64,000 nucleotides of DNA from Pseudomonadota bacterium (GTDB lineage: Bacteria > Pseudomonadota > Alphaproteobacteria > Reyranellales > Reyranellaceae): contig JAIUOX010000003.1 of assembly GCA_020160955.1 (NCBI GenBank), positions 44,859-108,858 of the forward strand, given 5' to 3'. Below are positions 53,754-62,796 of the stretch, in pieces. How positions within the stretch are numbered: position 1 is the stretch's first letter; each line of letters begins with the position of its first letter. The notes under the pieces are model-generated. The model saw only the letters and a program-made list of their open reading frames with translations, was not told where the DNA came from and searched no databases. The translations under genes and the position numbers were made by a program.

Positions 53754-53814
53754 GGCATTTCTCCCTTCGATGCCCCAGCATAGCAGTCAAATCACCGCTT
53801 CTCAGGAGATCACC

Positions 53815-54783
53815 ATGCTGAAAGCCCTCGTGGGCTCTCTTGCCGCGCTCTTTCTCTCTGCGGCTTCGGCGTCGGCCCAGGACTGGCCGAGCAAGCCCGT
53901 GACCGTGCTGATGGGCTTCCCGGCCGGCTCGGGCGTCGACGTGGTGGCCCGCCTGCTGCAGCCGTCGCTCGAGAAGTCGCTGGGGCAGCGCCTCGTGCTC
54001 GACTACAAGCCCGGCGCCGGCGGCAACGTCGCGTCGGAGGCGGTCGCCCATGCCAAGCCCGACGGCTACACGTTCCTGCTGGGCACGGCGGCGACCCACG
54101 GCGTCAACCCGGCGCTCTACCCGAAGCTCAGCTTCGACGTCGAGGCCGACTTCACGCCGATCTCGACCCTGGTCGACGTCTCGAACGTGCTGACGATCAA
54201 CCCCAAGGTGATCGACGTCGCGTCGGTGAAGGATTTCATCGCCACCGTGAAGGCGGCGCCGGGCAAGTACAACTACGCCTCGACCGGCAACGGCACCGGC
54301 ACGCACCTCGCCTTCGCCGAGTTCAACCACAAGGCCGGGCTCGACATGGTGCACGTGCCCTACAAGGGCGGCCCCGACGCCATCCAGGCGGTGCTGAAGG
54401 GCGATGTCTGCTGCATCTTCAACCAGGTCCAGACCGTGCTGGCGCATGCCCGCGCCGGCACCGTGCGCCTGCTCGGCGTGACCACGGCCAAGCGCGTCGC
54501 GGCGATCCCCGACGTGCCGACCATCGCCGAGGCCGGCCTGCCGGGCTACGAGAGCTACACCTGGTTCGCGATCTTCGGGCCGAAGGGCCTCGATCCGGCG
54601 GTGGCGCAGAAGTTCAACGCCGCCATCAAGGTCGCGCTGGACGATCCCGAGACCCAGAAGAAGCTGGCCGAGATGGGCAACACGCCGCGCTACGAGACGC
54701 TGCAGCAGTTCGCCGCCACGGTGAAGCGCGACCGCGCCAAGTGGGCCGACGTGGTCAAGGCGGTCGGCGCGAAGATCGAGTAG
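53815..54783 (+). CDS. TctC-type tripartite tricarboxylate transporter receptor
   Basis: 322 residues with a Sec signal peptide (LVGSLAALFLSAASASA, cleavage near residue 21). The family pattern is complete: WPSKPVTVLMGFPAGSGVDVVARLLQPSLEKSLGQRLVLDYKPGAGGNVASEAVA, HVPYKGGPDAIQAVLKGDV and IAEAGLPGYESYTWF. Binds a carboxylate in the periplasm; no TctA/TctB genes are adjacent, common for these large receptor families. Confidence 0.92.
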   Translation: MLKALVGSLAALFLSAASASAQDWPSKPVTVLMGFPAGSGVDVVARLLQPSLEKSLGQRLVLDYKPGAGGNVASEAVAHAKPDGYTFLLGTAATHGVNPALYPKLSFDVEADFTPISTLVDVSNVLTINPKVIDVASVKDFIATVKAAPGKYNYASTGNGTGTHLAFAEFNHKAGLDMVHVPYKGGPDAIQAVLKGDVCCIFNQVQTVLAHARAGTVRLLGVTTAKRVAAIPDVPTIAEAGLPGYESYTWFAIFGPKGLDPAVAQKFNAAIKVALDDPETQKKLAEMGNTPRYETLQQFAATVKRDRAKWADVVKAVGAKIE

Positions 54784-54850
54784 GCGGCCCGGGCGGCCGA
54801 TTGCAGGAGAAAGGCGGGAGGGCTATCCTTTCTCCAGAAAGGTTCGCCCG

Positions 54851-55234
54851 ATGCGCTCCCCGAAGCCCCGGCCGGCCGGCCGGCCCGATCCCGCGACCGT
54901 CGTCACCAAGGCGGCGCTGGCGGCCGCCACCCGGCTCGGCCTGACCAACCGCGTGCTGTCCAACGTGCTCGGCCTGTCCGAGGCCTCGGTGTCGCGCCTG
55001 CGCGCCGGGCAGCTCGAGCTGCGGCCCGACCAGAAGGCGTTCGAGCTGGCGCTGTTGTTCGTCCGGATGTGGCGCTCGCTCGACGCCATCGTCGCCGGCG
55101 AGGACGCGGTGGCCGCGGCGTGGCTGCGCAACCGCAACACCGCGCTCGACGGCGAACCGGTGACGCTGATCCAGACCATCCCGGGGCTGATGAATGTCCT
55201 CCAGTACCTGGACGCCCGCCGCGCTGTCGTCTGA
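54851..55234 (+). CDS. Xre/MbcA/ParS-type antitoxin
   Basis: 127 residues. HTH-like N-terminal part (NRVLSNVLGLSEASVSRLRAGQLEL) and a C-terminal DUF2384 domain (DAVAAAWLRNRNTALDGEPVTLIQTIPGLMNVLQYLDARR). It neutralises the RES toxin encoded next, whose frame begins inside this gene (41-base overlap). It probably represses its own promoter. Confidence 0.88.
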   Translation: MRSPKPRPAGRPDPATVVTKAALAAATRLGLTNRVLSNVLGLSEASVSRLRAGQLELRPDQKAFELALLFVRMWRSLDAIVAGEDAVAAAWLRNRNTALDGEPVTLIQTIPGLMNVLQYLDARRAVV

Positions 55235-55964
55235 GGCGCGCGCGCTGTCCGGCACCGGCTGGCGGCTGGTCGAGGCGCAGCACCGCGTGTCCAGCCTGAA
55301 GCTGGTCGACACGGTCGAGGAGCAGGAATTGCTCGAACGGCTGGTCGAGGCGACCAAGCCGGCGCCGCCGCCGGAGGCCGCCGGCCTGCACTACCTGCTG
55401 GCGACGCCGTTCCGCTACGGCGCGCCCTATCCCGCGGGCTCGCGCTTCCGCCGGGCCGGCCTCAGCGAGGGCGTGTTCTACGCCGCGCAGGAGCCGGGCA
55501 CGGCGGTCGCCGAGGTCGCCTTCTACCGCCTGCTGTTCTTCGCCGAGTCGCCGGGCACGCCGTGGCCGTCGAACCCGGCCGAGTACACCGCCTTCTCGGT
55601 GGCCTACGCGACGCGGCGGGGCATCGACCTTGCCGCCGGCAAGCTGGCGCGCGACGCTGCCGCGTGGACGCACCTCACCGACTACGCGGCCTGCCAGGCG
55701 CTGGCCGACGCGGCGCGCGCGGCGCGCGTCGAGGCGATCCGCTATCGCTCGGTGCGCGATCCCGACGGCGGCCGCAACATCGCGCTGCTGTCGGCGCGCG
55801 CCTTCGCGAAGAAGAACCCGACCGGCCAGCAGAGCTGGCACCTGCGGCTGGCCGACAGCGGCGCCCAGGCGGTGTGCGAGTCGCCGCGCCTGCGCTTCAC
55901 CCTGCCGTGGACGGCGTTCGCGGCCGATCCGCGGATCGCGGCCTGGCTGCGCTCACGCCGCTGA
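55194..55964 (+). CDS. RES-domain toxin
   Basis: 256 residues. The RES fold is seen from YLLATPFRYGAPYPAGSRFRRAG (first Arg site) through EGVFYAAQEPGTAVAEVAFYRLLFF to EAIRYRSVRDPDGGRNIALL (Ser region). RES toxins (ParT, MbcT, Res) attack NAD+ or ADP-ribosylate targets. Paired with the DUF2384 antitoxin. The exact start is uncertain because of the 41-base overlap. Convergent with, and overlapping, the GMC gene by 12 bases. Confidence 0.87.
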   Translation: MSSSTWTPAALSSEARALSGTGWRLVEAQHRVSSLKLVDTVEEQELLERLVEATKPAPPPEAAGLHYLLATPFRYGAPYPAGSRFRRAGLSEGVFYAAQEPGTAVAEVAFYRLLFFAESPGTPWPSNPAEYTAFSVAYATRRGIDLAAGKLARDAAAWTHLTDYAACQALADAARAARVEAIRYRSVRDPDGGRNIALLSARAFAKKNPTGQQSWHLRLADSGAQAVCESPRLRFTLPWTAFAADPRIAAWLRSRR

Positions 55965-57554
55965 GCGCGCGTCCTCGGCGATCATCGCCGCGCCCTTTTC
56001 GCCGATCATGATGGTCGGCGCGTTGGTGTTGCCGGTGGTCAGCGTCGGCATCACCGAGGCGTCGATCACCCGCAGCCCCTGCAGGCCGTGCACGCGCAGC
56101 CGCGAATCGACGACGGCGCGCGGGTCCTCGCCCATCTTGCAGGTGCCGACCGGGTGGTAGAGCGTGTTGCCGGCGCGCCGCGCGTAGGCCAGCAGGTCGG
56201 CGTCGCTCTGCACGTCCGGACCGGGCTGGATCTCGCCCTTGCTGTGGGCCTGCAGCGCCGGCGACGCGAAGATGCGGCGGACGTGGCGGGTGCCCGCCAG
56301 CAGCGCCAGCTCGTCGGTGCGGGCCGTCAGGTAGTTGGGCCGGATCGCCGGGCGGGCGAACGGGTCGGCCGATTCGGCCATCACGGTGCCGCGGCTGTCC
56401 GGCTTCACGACGCAGACCACGCAGCTCATGCCGGGCTGCTCGTCGAGCTGGCCGAATTTCAGCGGGTGGGTGCTGCCCGGCGTGAACAGCAGTTGGAGGT
56501 CGGGCGAGGCGAGGCCCTCGCGACTGTCGCAGAAGACCTGCGCGGTGGTGACGCCGAAGGTCAGCGCGCCGCGGCCGGTCACGGCGAAGCGCACGATCTC
56601 GGGCAGCACGCGCGGGAAGCGGGCGATCTCGTTGACGGTCGGCGTGCCGTGCACGCGGTGCACGACGCGGATCACGTAGTGGTCGATCAGGTTGGCGCCG
56701 ACCCCGGGCAGGTCGTGCACCACCGGGATGCCCAGCGCCTGCAGGTGCGCCGCCGGGCCGACGCCCGAGACCTGCAGGATATGCGGCGAGTTGATCGAGC
56801 CGCCCGACACGATGACCTCGCGCCGCGCCCGCACCTCGGTGAGGTTGCCGCCGCGCTGGAAGGTGACGCCGACGCAGCGCTTGCCCTCGAACAGCAGCCG
56901 GCCGCCCTGCGCGTCGGTCTCGACCCTGAGGTTGCCGCGGCCGCGCGCCTCGCGCAGGTAGGTCTGCGCGGTCGAGCCGCGGAAGCGGCCGCGCCGCGTC
57001 ATCTGCGAGTAGCCGACGCCGTCGCGCTGGCGGCCGTTGAGATCGGGATTGAACGGGAAGCCGGCCTGCTGCGCGGCTTCGACGAAGCGGTGGGTGAGCG
57101 GCAGGATGGTGCGGTAGTCCTCGACCTTGAGCGGCCCGCCCTGGCCGCGGATCTCGCGGTCGCCGCCCTGCACGTAGTGCTCGGACTTGCGGAACCACGG
57201 CAGCACGTCGTCCCAGCTCCAGCCGCGGCAGCCCATCTGCGCCCAGCCGTCGAAGTCGGCCGGCGCGCCGCGCACGTAGAGCATGCCGTTGATCGAGCTC
57301 GAGCCGCCCAGCGTGCGACCGCGCGGCCACTCCATGCGGCGGTTGCCGGTCGCGGCGTCGGGCTCGGTCGTGTAGTTCCAGTTGACCAGCGGGTTGCGGA
57401 TCAGCGAGCGCATGCCGGCCGGGATATGGATCATCGGGTGCCAGTCGCTGGGACCGGCCTCCAGCAGGATCACCGACGCGCCGGTCTCCGCCAGCCGCGC
57501 GGCGACGACGCAGCCGGCCGAGCCGGCGCCGACCACCACATAGTCCGCCTGCAT
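55953..57554 (-). CDS. GMC-family FAD oxidoreductase (choline/alcohol dehydrogenase-like)
   Basis: 533 residues. N-terminal FAD motif DYVVVGAGSAGCVVAARL, GMC signature 1 PRGRTLGGSSSINGMLYVRG, signature 2 GGSINSPHILQVSGVGP, and C-terminal YHPVGTCKMGEDPRAVVDSRLRVHGLQGLRVIDASVMPTLTTGN with the catalytic His. Oxidises an alcohol; substrate not known. Follows the flavin monooxygenase gene by 30 bases on the minus strand. Confidence 0.92.
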   Translation of the reverse strand: MQADYVVVGAGSAGCVVAARLAETGASVILLEAGPSDWHPMIHIPAGMRSLIRNPLVNWNYTTEPDAATGNRRMEWPRGRTLGGSSSINGMLYVRGAPADFDGWAQMGCRGWSWDDVLPWFRKSEHYVQGGDREIRGQGGPLKVEDYRTILPLTHRFVEAAQQAGFPFNPDLNGRQRDGVGYSQMTRRGRFRGSTAQTYLREARGRGNLRVETDAQGGRLLFEGKRCVGVTFQRGGNLTEVRARREVIVSGGSINSPHILQVSGVGPAAHLQALGIPVVHDLPGVGANLIDHYVIRVVHRVHGTPTVNEIARFPRVLPEIVRFAVTGRGALTFGVTTAQVFCDSREGLASPDLQLLFTPGSTHPLKFGQLDEQPGMSCVVCVVKPDSRGTVMAESADPFARPAIRPNYLTARTDELALLAGTRHVRRIFASPALQAHSKGEIQPGPDVQSDADLLAYARRAGNTLYHPVGTCKMGEDPRAVVDSRLRVHGLQGLRVIDASVMPTLTTGNTNAPTIMIGEKGAAMIAEDARSAA

Positions 57555-57584
57555 GTCATCCTCCCCCGAGGTCGTTGCGTGCCG

Positions 57585-59054
57585 TCAGAGCGTGCCGCTC
57601 CGGCGGTCGCGTGGCACGAAGTAATCGGTCGGCTGCAGCTCGGGATCCTCGAGCGCCTGCATCGCCGCGACGTGGACGGCGACGTCCTCGCGGAACAGCG
57701 AGAGCGAGATCGCCTCCGCCAGCCGCGTCGCGCCGAAGCGGGTACCGGGAATGTCCCCGGCCAGCGCGCCCTGGCTCAGGATGCTGCCCCAGTTGAACAG
57801 GTGGATGCGCGGCAGGAGCGGCGTGCGGCCCGGCTGCTTCTCGGTCAGTTCGAAGCCCGGCCCGACATAGGGATAGCGCGCCGCTTCCTCGTGGGCGCGC
57901 GCCTCGGCCGGCGGCCGCACGTCGCCCCACAGCCGCACGTTGCCGGCGAACGCGGCCAGCGGCGCGACGCGGCCCATGTCGACGTCGAAGCCGGTGCCGA
58001 AAAGCACCGCGTCGAACCTCTCCGTGGCCCTGGTGGTCGTCACCGTGACGCCGCCGCCCTCGACCTTCACGTCGGTCCATGGCTCGGCGAAGCGGAACGA
58101 GAAGCCGGGCAGCTTCTGCACGCGCAGCACCGACTCGTGCGGCGGCGGCGCGGCGGCCGACAGCAGGTAGGTGTAGATCTTCCAGCGCCAGTCGTCGTCG
58201 AGCAGGCCGAGGTTGCGCTGGAAGCCGGGGAAGGAAATGCCCTTGGACTTGTTGACCTGCGGCAGGTGCGGCCGGCGGGCGTAGCAGATCGCCTCGCGGG
58301 CGCCGCTCTCCAGCGCCGTGGCGGCATTGTCGATCGCCGTCGCCAGCACGCCGAGGATGCCGAGCCGCTTGCCCTTGAAGGCCGTGAAGTCGATGTCCTC
58401 CAGCGTGTGGAAGACGCGGCCCGCCCGCTTCGGGTCGGCCGGGTCGAACGACGGGAAGCGCGGCCAGCGGAAGCCGCCGGCGCCGTCACGGCCGTTGGCC
58501 AGCACGACCCGGCGCGCGTGCACGGTCTCGCCGGTCGACAGCGTCGCGGCCAAGAGGTCGCCGGCCGGTTGGAGGCGCAGCAGTTCGACGCCGTTCTCGA
58601 CCGGCAGGTCGATGACCTTGCGCACCCACAGCAGGTAGGCGAGCCAGTCTAGGCGGGCGATCTTGTAGAGCTTCTCCCAGCCGTCGGCGCCGTGCTGCGC
58701 CTCGTACCAGGCCCGGAAGGTGAGCGACGGGATGCCGAGGTCGGCGCCCGTCAGGTGCTTGGGCGAGCGCAGGATCGGCATGCGCGCCGTGGTGTTCCAC
58801 GGCCCTTCGCGACCGTGGCTCTCGCGGTCGATCACCCGGAGGTTGCGAATGCCTTCGCGTTGCAGGGCGAACGCGGCGGTCTGGCCGCACATGCCGGCGC
58901 CGACCACCAGCACGTCGAGCACCGGCTTGCCGTCGGGGCCGCGCCGTTCGGGCACCCAGTTGGCCGGCGGATGGTTCAGCCGGGCAAGATCGTGCCGCGC
59001 GACTTTCTCCAGCGCGTCCAGGCCTTCCGATTGGCGCTCGACAAGACCGTCCAT
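57585..59054 (-). CDS. FAD-dependent monooxygenase-like oxidoreductase
   Basis: 489 residues. FAD motif VLVVGAGMCGQTAAFALQ, a second dinucleotide motif LGILGVLATAIDNAATAL that is poor in glycine (the NADPH site is usually GxGxSG), and LFGTGFDVDMG near the C-terminus. Resembles flavin-containing/Baeyer-Villiger-type monooxygenases and lysine/ornithine hydroxylase relatives. Substrate unknown. Divergent from the DsbA-like gene across 45 bases. Confidence 0.8.
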   Translation of the reverse strand: MDGLVERQSEGLDALEKVARHDLARLNHPPANWVPERRGPDGKPVLDVLVVGAGMCGQTAAFALQREGIRNLRVIDRESHGREGPWNTTARMPILRSPKHLTGADLGIPSLTFRAWYEAQHGADGWEKLYKIARLDWLAYLLWVRKVIDLPVENGVELLRLQPAGDLLAATLSTGETVHARRVVLANGRDGAGGFRWPRFPSFDPADPKRAGRVFHTLEDIDFTAFKGKRLGILGVLATAIDNAATALESGAREAICYARRPHLPQVNKSKGISFPGFQRNLGLLDDDWRWKIYTYLLSAAAPPPHESVLRVQKLPGFSFRFAEPWTDVKVEGGGVTVTTTRATERFDAVLFGTGFDVDMGRVAPLAAFAGNVRLWGDVRPPAEARAHEEAARYPYVGPGFELTEKQPGRTPLLPRIHLFNWGSILSQGALAGDIPGTRFGATRLAEAISLSLFREDVAVHVAAMQALEDPELQPTDYFVPRDRRSGTL

Positions 59055-59099
59055 ACCGTGCTCTCACCCTCTGCCGGTTCCCATAGCAGGGACGACGTG

Positions 59100-59729
59100 A
59101 TGATTGAACTGCCGTGCTTCTACAGCCTGTCCTCGCCGTGGGCCTATTTCATGGGGCCGCAGCTCGAGGACATCGTGCGCCGCCACAAGGTGCGGCTGGT
59201 CCTGAAGCCGTTCGATTTCCAGGAAATCGTGCCGCGCACCGGCGGCGTGCCGCTGCGCACCCGCCCGCCGGCCCGGCGCTCGTATCACGAGGAGGAACTG
59301 GACCGCTGGCGGCGTTACCTGCAGATGCCGCTGCAGCTCAAGCCGAAGTTCTACCCCGAGAAGGTGACCGACCCCGACTGGAACAAGCGGCCGGGCTGGA
59401 TGGTGATCGCCGCGCAGCTTCAGGGTCTCGACGCCTTCCGGCTGAGTCACGCGCTGCTGCGCGCCCTGTGGGCCGAGGACCGCGACACCGCGGCGGCCGA
59501 GGTCCGCATCCGCATCGCCGAGGAGAACGGCCTCGACGGCCGTGCGCTGCACGCCGCCGAGACCAGCGACGCGGTGCAGCAGGCCTATCGCCAGTACACG
59601 CGGGATGCGGAGGCGGCGGACGTGTTCGGCGCGCCGACCTTCATCGTCGACGGCGTGCGCTACTGGGGCCAGGACCGGCTGGGCTTCGTCGACCGCGCGC
59701 TCGACGCGCTGCGGGCGCGACAGGCCTGA
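59100..59729 (+). CDS. DsbA-family/2-hydroxychromene-2-carboxylate isomerase-like protein
   Basis: 209 residues. Thioredoxin-like kappa-GST fold with Ser in place of the redox CxxC: IELPCFYSLSSPWAYFMGPQLED, and FGAPTFIVDGVRYWGQDRLGFVDRAL at the end. HCCA isomerases use glutathione in naphthalene breakdown; here an isomerase or glutathione-transferase role in aromatic catabolism fits the following decarboxylase gene. GTG 59097 is an alternative start. Confidence 0.87.
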   Translation: MIELPCFYSLSSPWAYFMGPQLEDIVRRHKVRLVLKPFDFQEIVPRTGGVPLRTRPPARRSYHEEELDRWRRYLQMPLQLKPKFYPEKVTDPDWNKRPGWMVIAAQLQGLDAFRLSHALLRALWAEDRDTAAAEVRIRIAEENGLDGRALHAAETSDAVQQAYRQYTRDAEAADVFGAPTFIVDGVRYWGQDRLGFVDRALDALRARQA

Positions 59730-59765
59730 TCGAAGACACGAACGGATAAAGGGAAGGGGAGGACC

Positions 59766-61418
59766 ATGCGCGGTCGGCAGGTATTCATGGAGACGCTGGT
59801 GGCACACGGCGTCGATCGCATCTTCGGCAATCCCGGCACGACCGAGAGCCCGCTGCTCGATTCGCTGCCCGACTATCCCGGCATCGAGTACATCGTGCAC
59901 CTGCACGAGGGCGTCGCGGTGGGCGCCGCCAACTTCTACGCCCAGGCCAGCGGCAAGACCGCCTTCGTGAACCTGCACGTGGCGCCCGGCCTCGGCAACG
60001 CGATCGGCATGATCTACAGCGCGATGAAGAACAACTCGCCGATGGTCGTCACCGCCGGCCAGCAGGACACCCGCATGCGGCTGCGCGACCCGGTGCTGGG
60101 CCACGACCTCGCCGCGATGGCCGCGCCGGTCACCAAGTGGAGCGTGCAGGTCGAGAGCGCCGACGAGATCGGCCCCGTCCTGCAGCGCGCCTTCAAGATC
60201 GCCAACGAGGCGCCGGCCGGCCCGGTGTTCGTCGCCCTGCCGATCAACGTCATGGAGCAGGAGGCCACCGTCGGCGCCGGCCGCCCGGCGACGCTGTTCA
60301 CCCGCAGCCTGCCCGACCCGGCCGGCATCGCCGCCATGGCGAAGCTGATCGGCGCGGCGCGCAATCCGACGATCGTCGCGGGCGACGAGATCGCGCGCGC
60401 CGGCGCGGTCGATGCACTGGTCCGGCTGGTCGAGCGGACCGGCGCCTCGGTGTGGTTCGAGGGGCTGCGCGGCCGCAACTCCTTCCCGACCGACCATCCC
60501 GCCTACCGCGGTACGCTGGCGTTCGACGCGCCGGGCGTCGCCAAGCAGCTTGCGGGCAACGACCTCGTGCTGCTTGTCGGCGGCCCGTTCTTCGAGGAAG
60601 TCTGGTACGCGCCCGGTTCACCGATCCCGGCCGGCACCAAGGTGCTGCAGGTCGAGCCGGCGGCGCCGCGGCTGGCCTACAACTTCGCGGTCGATGCCGG
60701 CGTGATCGCCGATGTCGGCGCGGCGCTCGAGGCGCTGGACGCGGCGACCGCCGGCATCAACGGCACCGCGGCCAAGGCGCGCCTCGACGCGCTGAAGGCG
60801 GCCCGCCAGGCCGAGGACGCGGCGCAGGAGGCGCGCGTCCAGAAGGCGTGGGCGCGCACGCCGACCTCGATGCCGCGCGTCATGGCCGAGTTGAAGGCCG
60901 CGTCGCCGGCCGACGTCGTGGTGGTCGACGAGACCATCACGGCCAACCTCGACCTGTTCAAGACCTTCACCTTCAAGGGCGCGGCCGACTATTTCAGCGG
61001 TCGCGGCGGCGGCATCGGCCAGGGCGTGGCCGGCGCGATCGGCGTGGCGGTCGCCGAGAAGAAGCGGCCGATCCTGTGCGTCTCGGGCGACGGCTCGTCG
61101 ATGTACTCGATCCAGGCGCTGTGGACGGCGGCGCACCACGACCTGCCGATCGTGTTCGTGATCCTCGCCAACCGCGAATACCGCGTGCTCAAGCACAACA
61201 TCGACGCCTACCGCGCGCGCTTCGACGTCAAGTCGAACAAGCCCTACATGCACATGGACCTGACCGGTCCGGCGCTGGGCTTCGCCGAGCTGGCGCGCGG
61301 CATGGGCATCGCCGGCACGCACGTCACGAAGGCCGACGACATCAAGGCGGCGGTCGCCGCCGCCTTCGCGTCGGGCAAGCCGCACCTCCTCGAGATCGAG
61401 ATCGAGGGCAAGCGCTGA
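59766..61418 (+). CDS. Benzoylformate decarboxylase-like ThDP enzyme
   Basis: 550 residues. Strong family pattern: IFGNPGTTESPLLDSLPDYPGIEYIVHLHEGVAVGAANFYAQASGKTAFVNLHVAPGLGNAIGMI with the ThDP Glu in HLHEG and active-site His in NLHVAPG. ThDP motif GDGSSMYSIQALWTAAHHDLPIVFVILAN. Most like MdlC, which removes CO2 from benzoylformate, though the MdlC Ser26 position is not Ser here, so the substrate may differ. ATG preceded by GGGGAGG. Confidence 0.85.
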   Translation: MRGRQVFMETLVAHGVDRIFGNPGTTESPLLDSLPDYPGIEYIVHLHEGVAVGAANFYAQASGKTAFVNLHVAPGLGNAIGMIYSAMKNNSPMVVTAGQQDTRMRLRDPVLGHDLAAMAAPVTKWSVQVESADEIGPVLQRAFKIANEAPAGPVFVALPINVMEQEATVGAGRPATLFTRSLPDPAGIAAMAKLIGAARNPTIVAGDEIARAGAVDALVRLVERTGASVWFEGLRGRNSFPTDHPAYRGTLAFDAPGVAKQLAGNDLVLLVGGPFFEEVWYAPGSPIPAGTKVLQVEPAAPRLAYNFAVDAGVIADVGAALEALDAATAGINGTAAKARLDALKAARQAEDAAQEARVQKAWARTPTSMPRVMAELKAASPADVVVVDETITANLDLFKTFTFKGAADYFSGRGGGIGQGVAGAIGVAVAEKKRPILCVSGDGSSMYSIQALWTAAHHDLPIVFVILANREYRVLKHNIDAYRARFDVKSNKPYMHMDLTGPALGFAELARGMGIAGTHVTKADDIKAAVAAAFASGKPHLLEIEIEGKR

Positions 61419-61420
61419 AA

Positions 61421-61484
61421 GGTCCCTCGGGCTACGCCCTCGGGATGACAATGAAGTCTGTCATCCCGAGCGCAGCGAGGGACC
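61421..61484. repeat. REP-like palindrome between convergent genes
   Basis: Left arm GGTCCCTCGGG...CCCTCGGGATGACA (61421-61450) and right arm TGTCATCCCGAGCGCAGCGAGGGACC (61459-61484) form a long imperfect hairpin. The right arm equals the repeat at 40203-40228. It fills the gap between the convergent decarboxylase and aldolase genes and could end transcription from both sides. Confidence 0.8.
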
Positions 61485-61485
61485 C

Positions 61486-62268
61486 TTATTTCATCGATCG
61501 CACCTTCGCCTGGTGGGCGCGCGCCGCGCCCGTCAGCATCGGCAGGTCGTTGCCGGCGAGGATGAACTTCATGCCCTTGCCGATGTACAGCGACAGCAGT
61601 TCCTCGCTGTAGGCGCCGCCCATGCCCGGCCACTTGCCGTGCTTCCTGCAGGCGGCGATCACCGTGTCGGCGGCGGCGCGGACCTTCTCGTGGCCGTTCT
61701 GGCCGGGAATGCCCATCTCCATCGACAGGTCGCTCGACCCGATGAGCAGGCAGTCGATGCCCGGCACGGCGGCGATCGCCTCGGCGTTCTCGACCGCCTT
61801 GGGCGTCTCGATCATCACCACGATCAGCGTGTTGTCGTCGCTCTTGGTCGTCATCTCCGCGAGCGGCATCGCCTCGTAGTCGAACTGGGCCTGGCCGCCG
61901 CCGACCGAGCGGTGGCCGCGCGGCGGGTAGCGCAGCCGGTCGGCGATCTCGCGGGCCTCCTCGGCGGTGTCGACGTGCGGGATGACGACGCCCAGGGCGC
62001 CGCCGTCGAGCACGCGGGTCGCCATGGCCAGCTCGCCGTGCGGCACCCGCACGATCGGCGCGATGCCCGAATCCTGCGACGCCACCGAGATCTCACAGGC
62101 CGTCTCGATCGACATCGAGCCGTGTTCCAGGTCGAGGAACAGCCAGTCGAAGCCGGCCGCCTTCATGACCTTGATGATGTCGACGTTGCGGACCAGGCGG
62201 ATGCCGATGCCCAGCGCCAGCTCGTCCTTGCGCAGCCGGGCCTTGGCGGCGTTGATCGCGTGAGCCAT
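61486..62268 (-). CDS. HpcH/HpaI-family aldolase
   Basis: 260 residues from ATG 62268 after GGGAGAAAGC. TIM barrel with metal and substrate residues in FDWLFLDLEHGSMSIETACEI, VIPHVDTAEEAREIADRLRYPPRGHRSVGGG, VMIETPKAVEN and LLIGSSDLSMEMGIPGQ. Cleaves 2-keto-3-deoxy or 4-hydroxy-2-oxo acids to pyruvate (or analogue) plus an aldehyde. Divergent from the VOC gene with a 40-base gap. Confidence 0.9.
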   Translation of the reverse strand: MAHAINAAKARLRKDELALGIGIRLVRNVDIIKVMKAAGFDWLFLDLEHGSMSIETACEISVASQDSGIAPIVRVPHGELAMATRVLDGGALGVVIPHVDTAEEAREIADRLRYPPRGHRSVGGGQAQFDYEAMPLAEMTTKSDDNTLIVVMIETPKAVENAEAIAAVPGIDCLLIGSSDLSMEMGIPGQNGHEKVRAAADTVIAACRKHGKWPGMGGAYSEELLSLYIGKGMKFILAGNDLPMLTGAARAHQAKVRSMK

Positions 62269-62308
62269 GCTTTCTCCCTTCGAATTCTTGCGCGGCAGGC
62301 TAGACGCC

Positions 62309-62701
62309 ATGACTTTCCATGTCGAACGAATCGACCACGTCGTGCTTCGGGTGCGCGACCTCGCGGCGATGGTGAAATTCTACGAATCCGCGCTGGGCTT
62401 CCGGGTCGAGCGCACGCTGGAGCGGCTGAACCTGGTTCAGATGCGGGCCGGGGCGTCGCTGCTCGATCTCGTGCCGGGCGAACGGCCGGCCGCCGGCGCG
62501 GCGAACATGGACCACCTGTGCTTTCGCGTGACGCCGTTCGACCGCGATGAAATCGTCAGGCGGCTCGCGCCCTTCAACATATCGGCCGGCGAAACCGTCG
62601 AGCGTTACGGTGCGGAAGGCACCGGGCCGTCGATCTATTTCCACGATCCCGAGGGCAACCAGGTGGAATTGAAAGGCCCGGCGAAATCGGCGCCGCTTTA
62701 G
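62309..62701 (+). CDS. VOC-family (glyoxalase-fold) protein
   Basis: 130 residues. Two beta-alpha-beta-beta-beta modules: VERIDHVVLRVRDLAAMVKFYESALGF and MDHLCFRVTPFDRDEIV...SIYFHDPEGNQVEL, with metal-ligand His and Glu. May be a lyase, isomerase, dioxygenase or lactoylglutathione-lyase relative. ATG 62309 chosen as the domain starts there. Confidence 0.88.
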   Translation: MTFHVERIDHVVLRVRDLAAMVKFYESALGFRVERTLERLNLVQMRAGASLLDLVPGERPAAGAANMDHLCFRVTPFDRDEIVRRLAPFNISAGETVERYGAEGTGPSIYFHDPEGNQVELKGPAKSAPL

Positions 62702-62796
62702 CGCTTGGCCATCGCATACGTTGTGATAGCCTCAAGCCAACGGGGAAGAAAAACAGCGCCCTTTCAATGCGGCGCCTCTCCAGGGAGGAGTTTCGA

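Noticed and set aside
56088..58652. Very long open frame (over 850 codons) on the plus strand opposite the GMC and monooxygenase genes
   Set aside because: It is antisense to two clear enzymes, has Arg/Ala/His-rich composition and no family pattern; long antisense frames are expected at this GC content.
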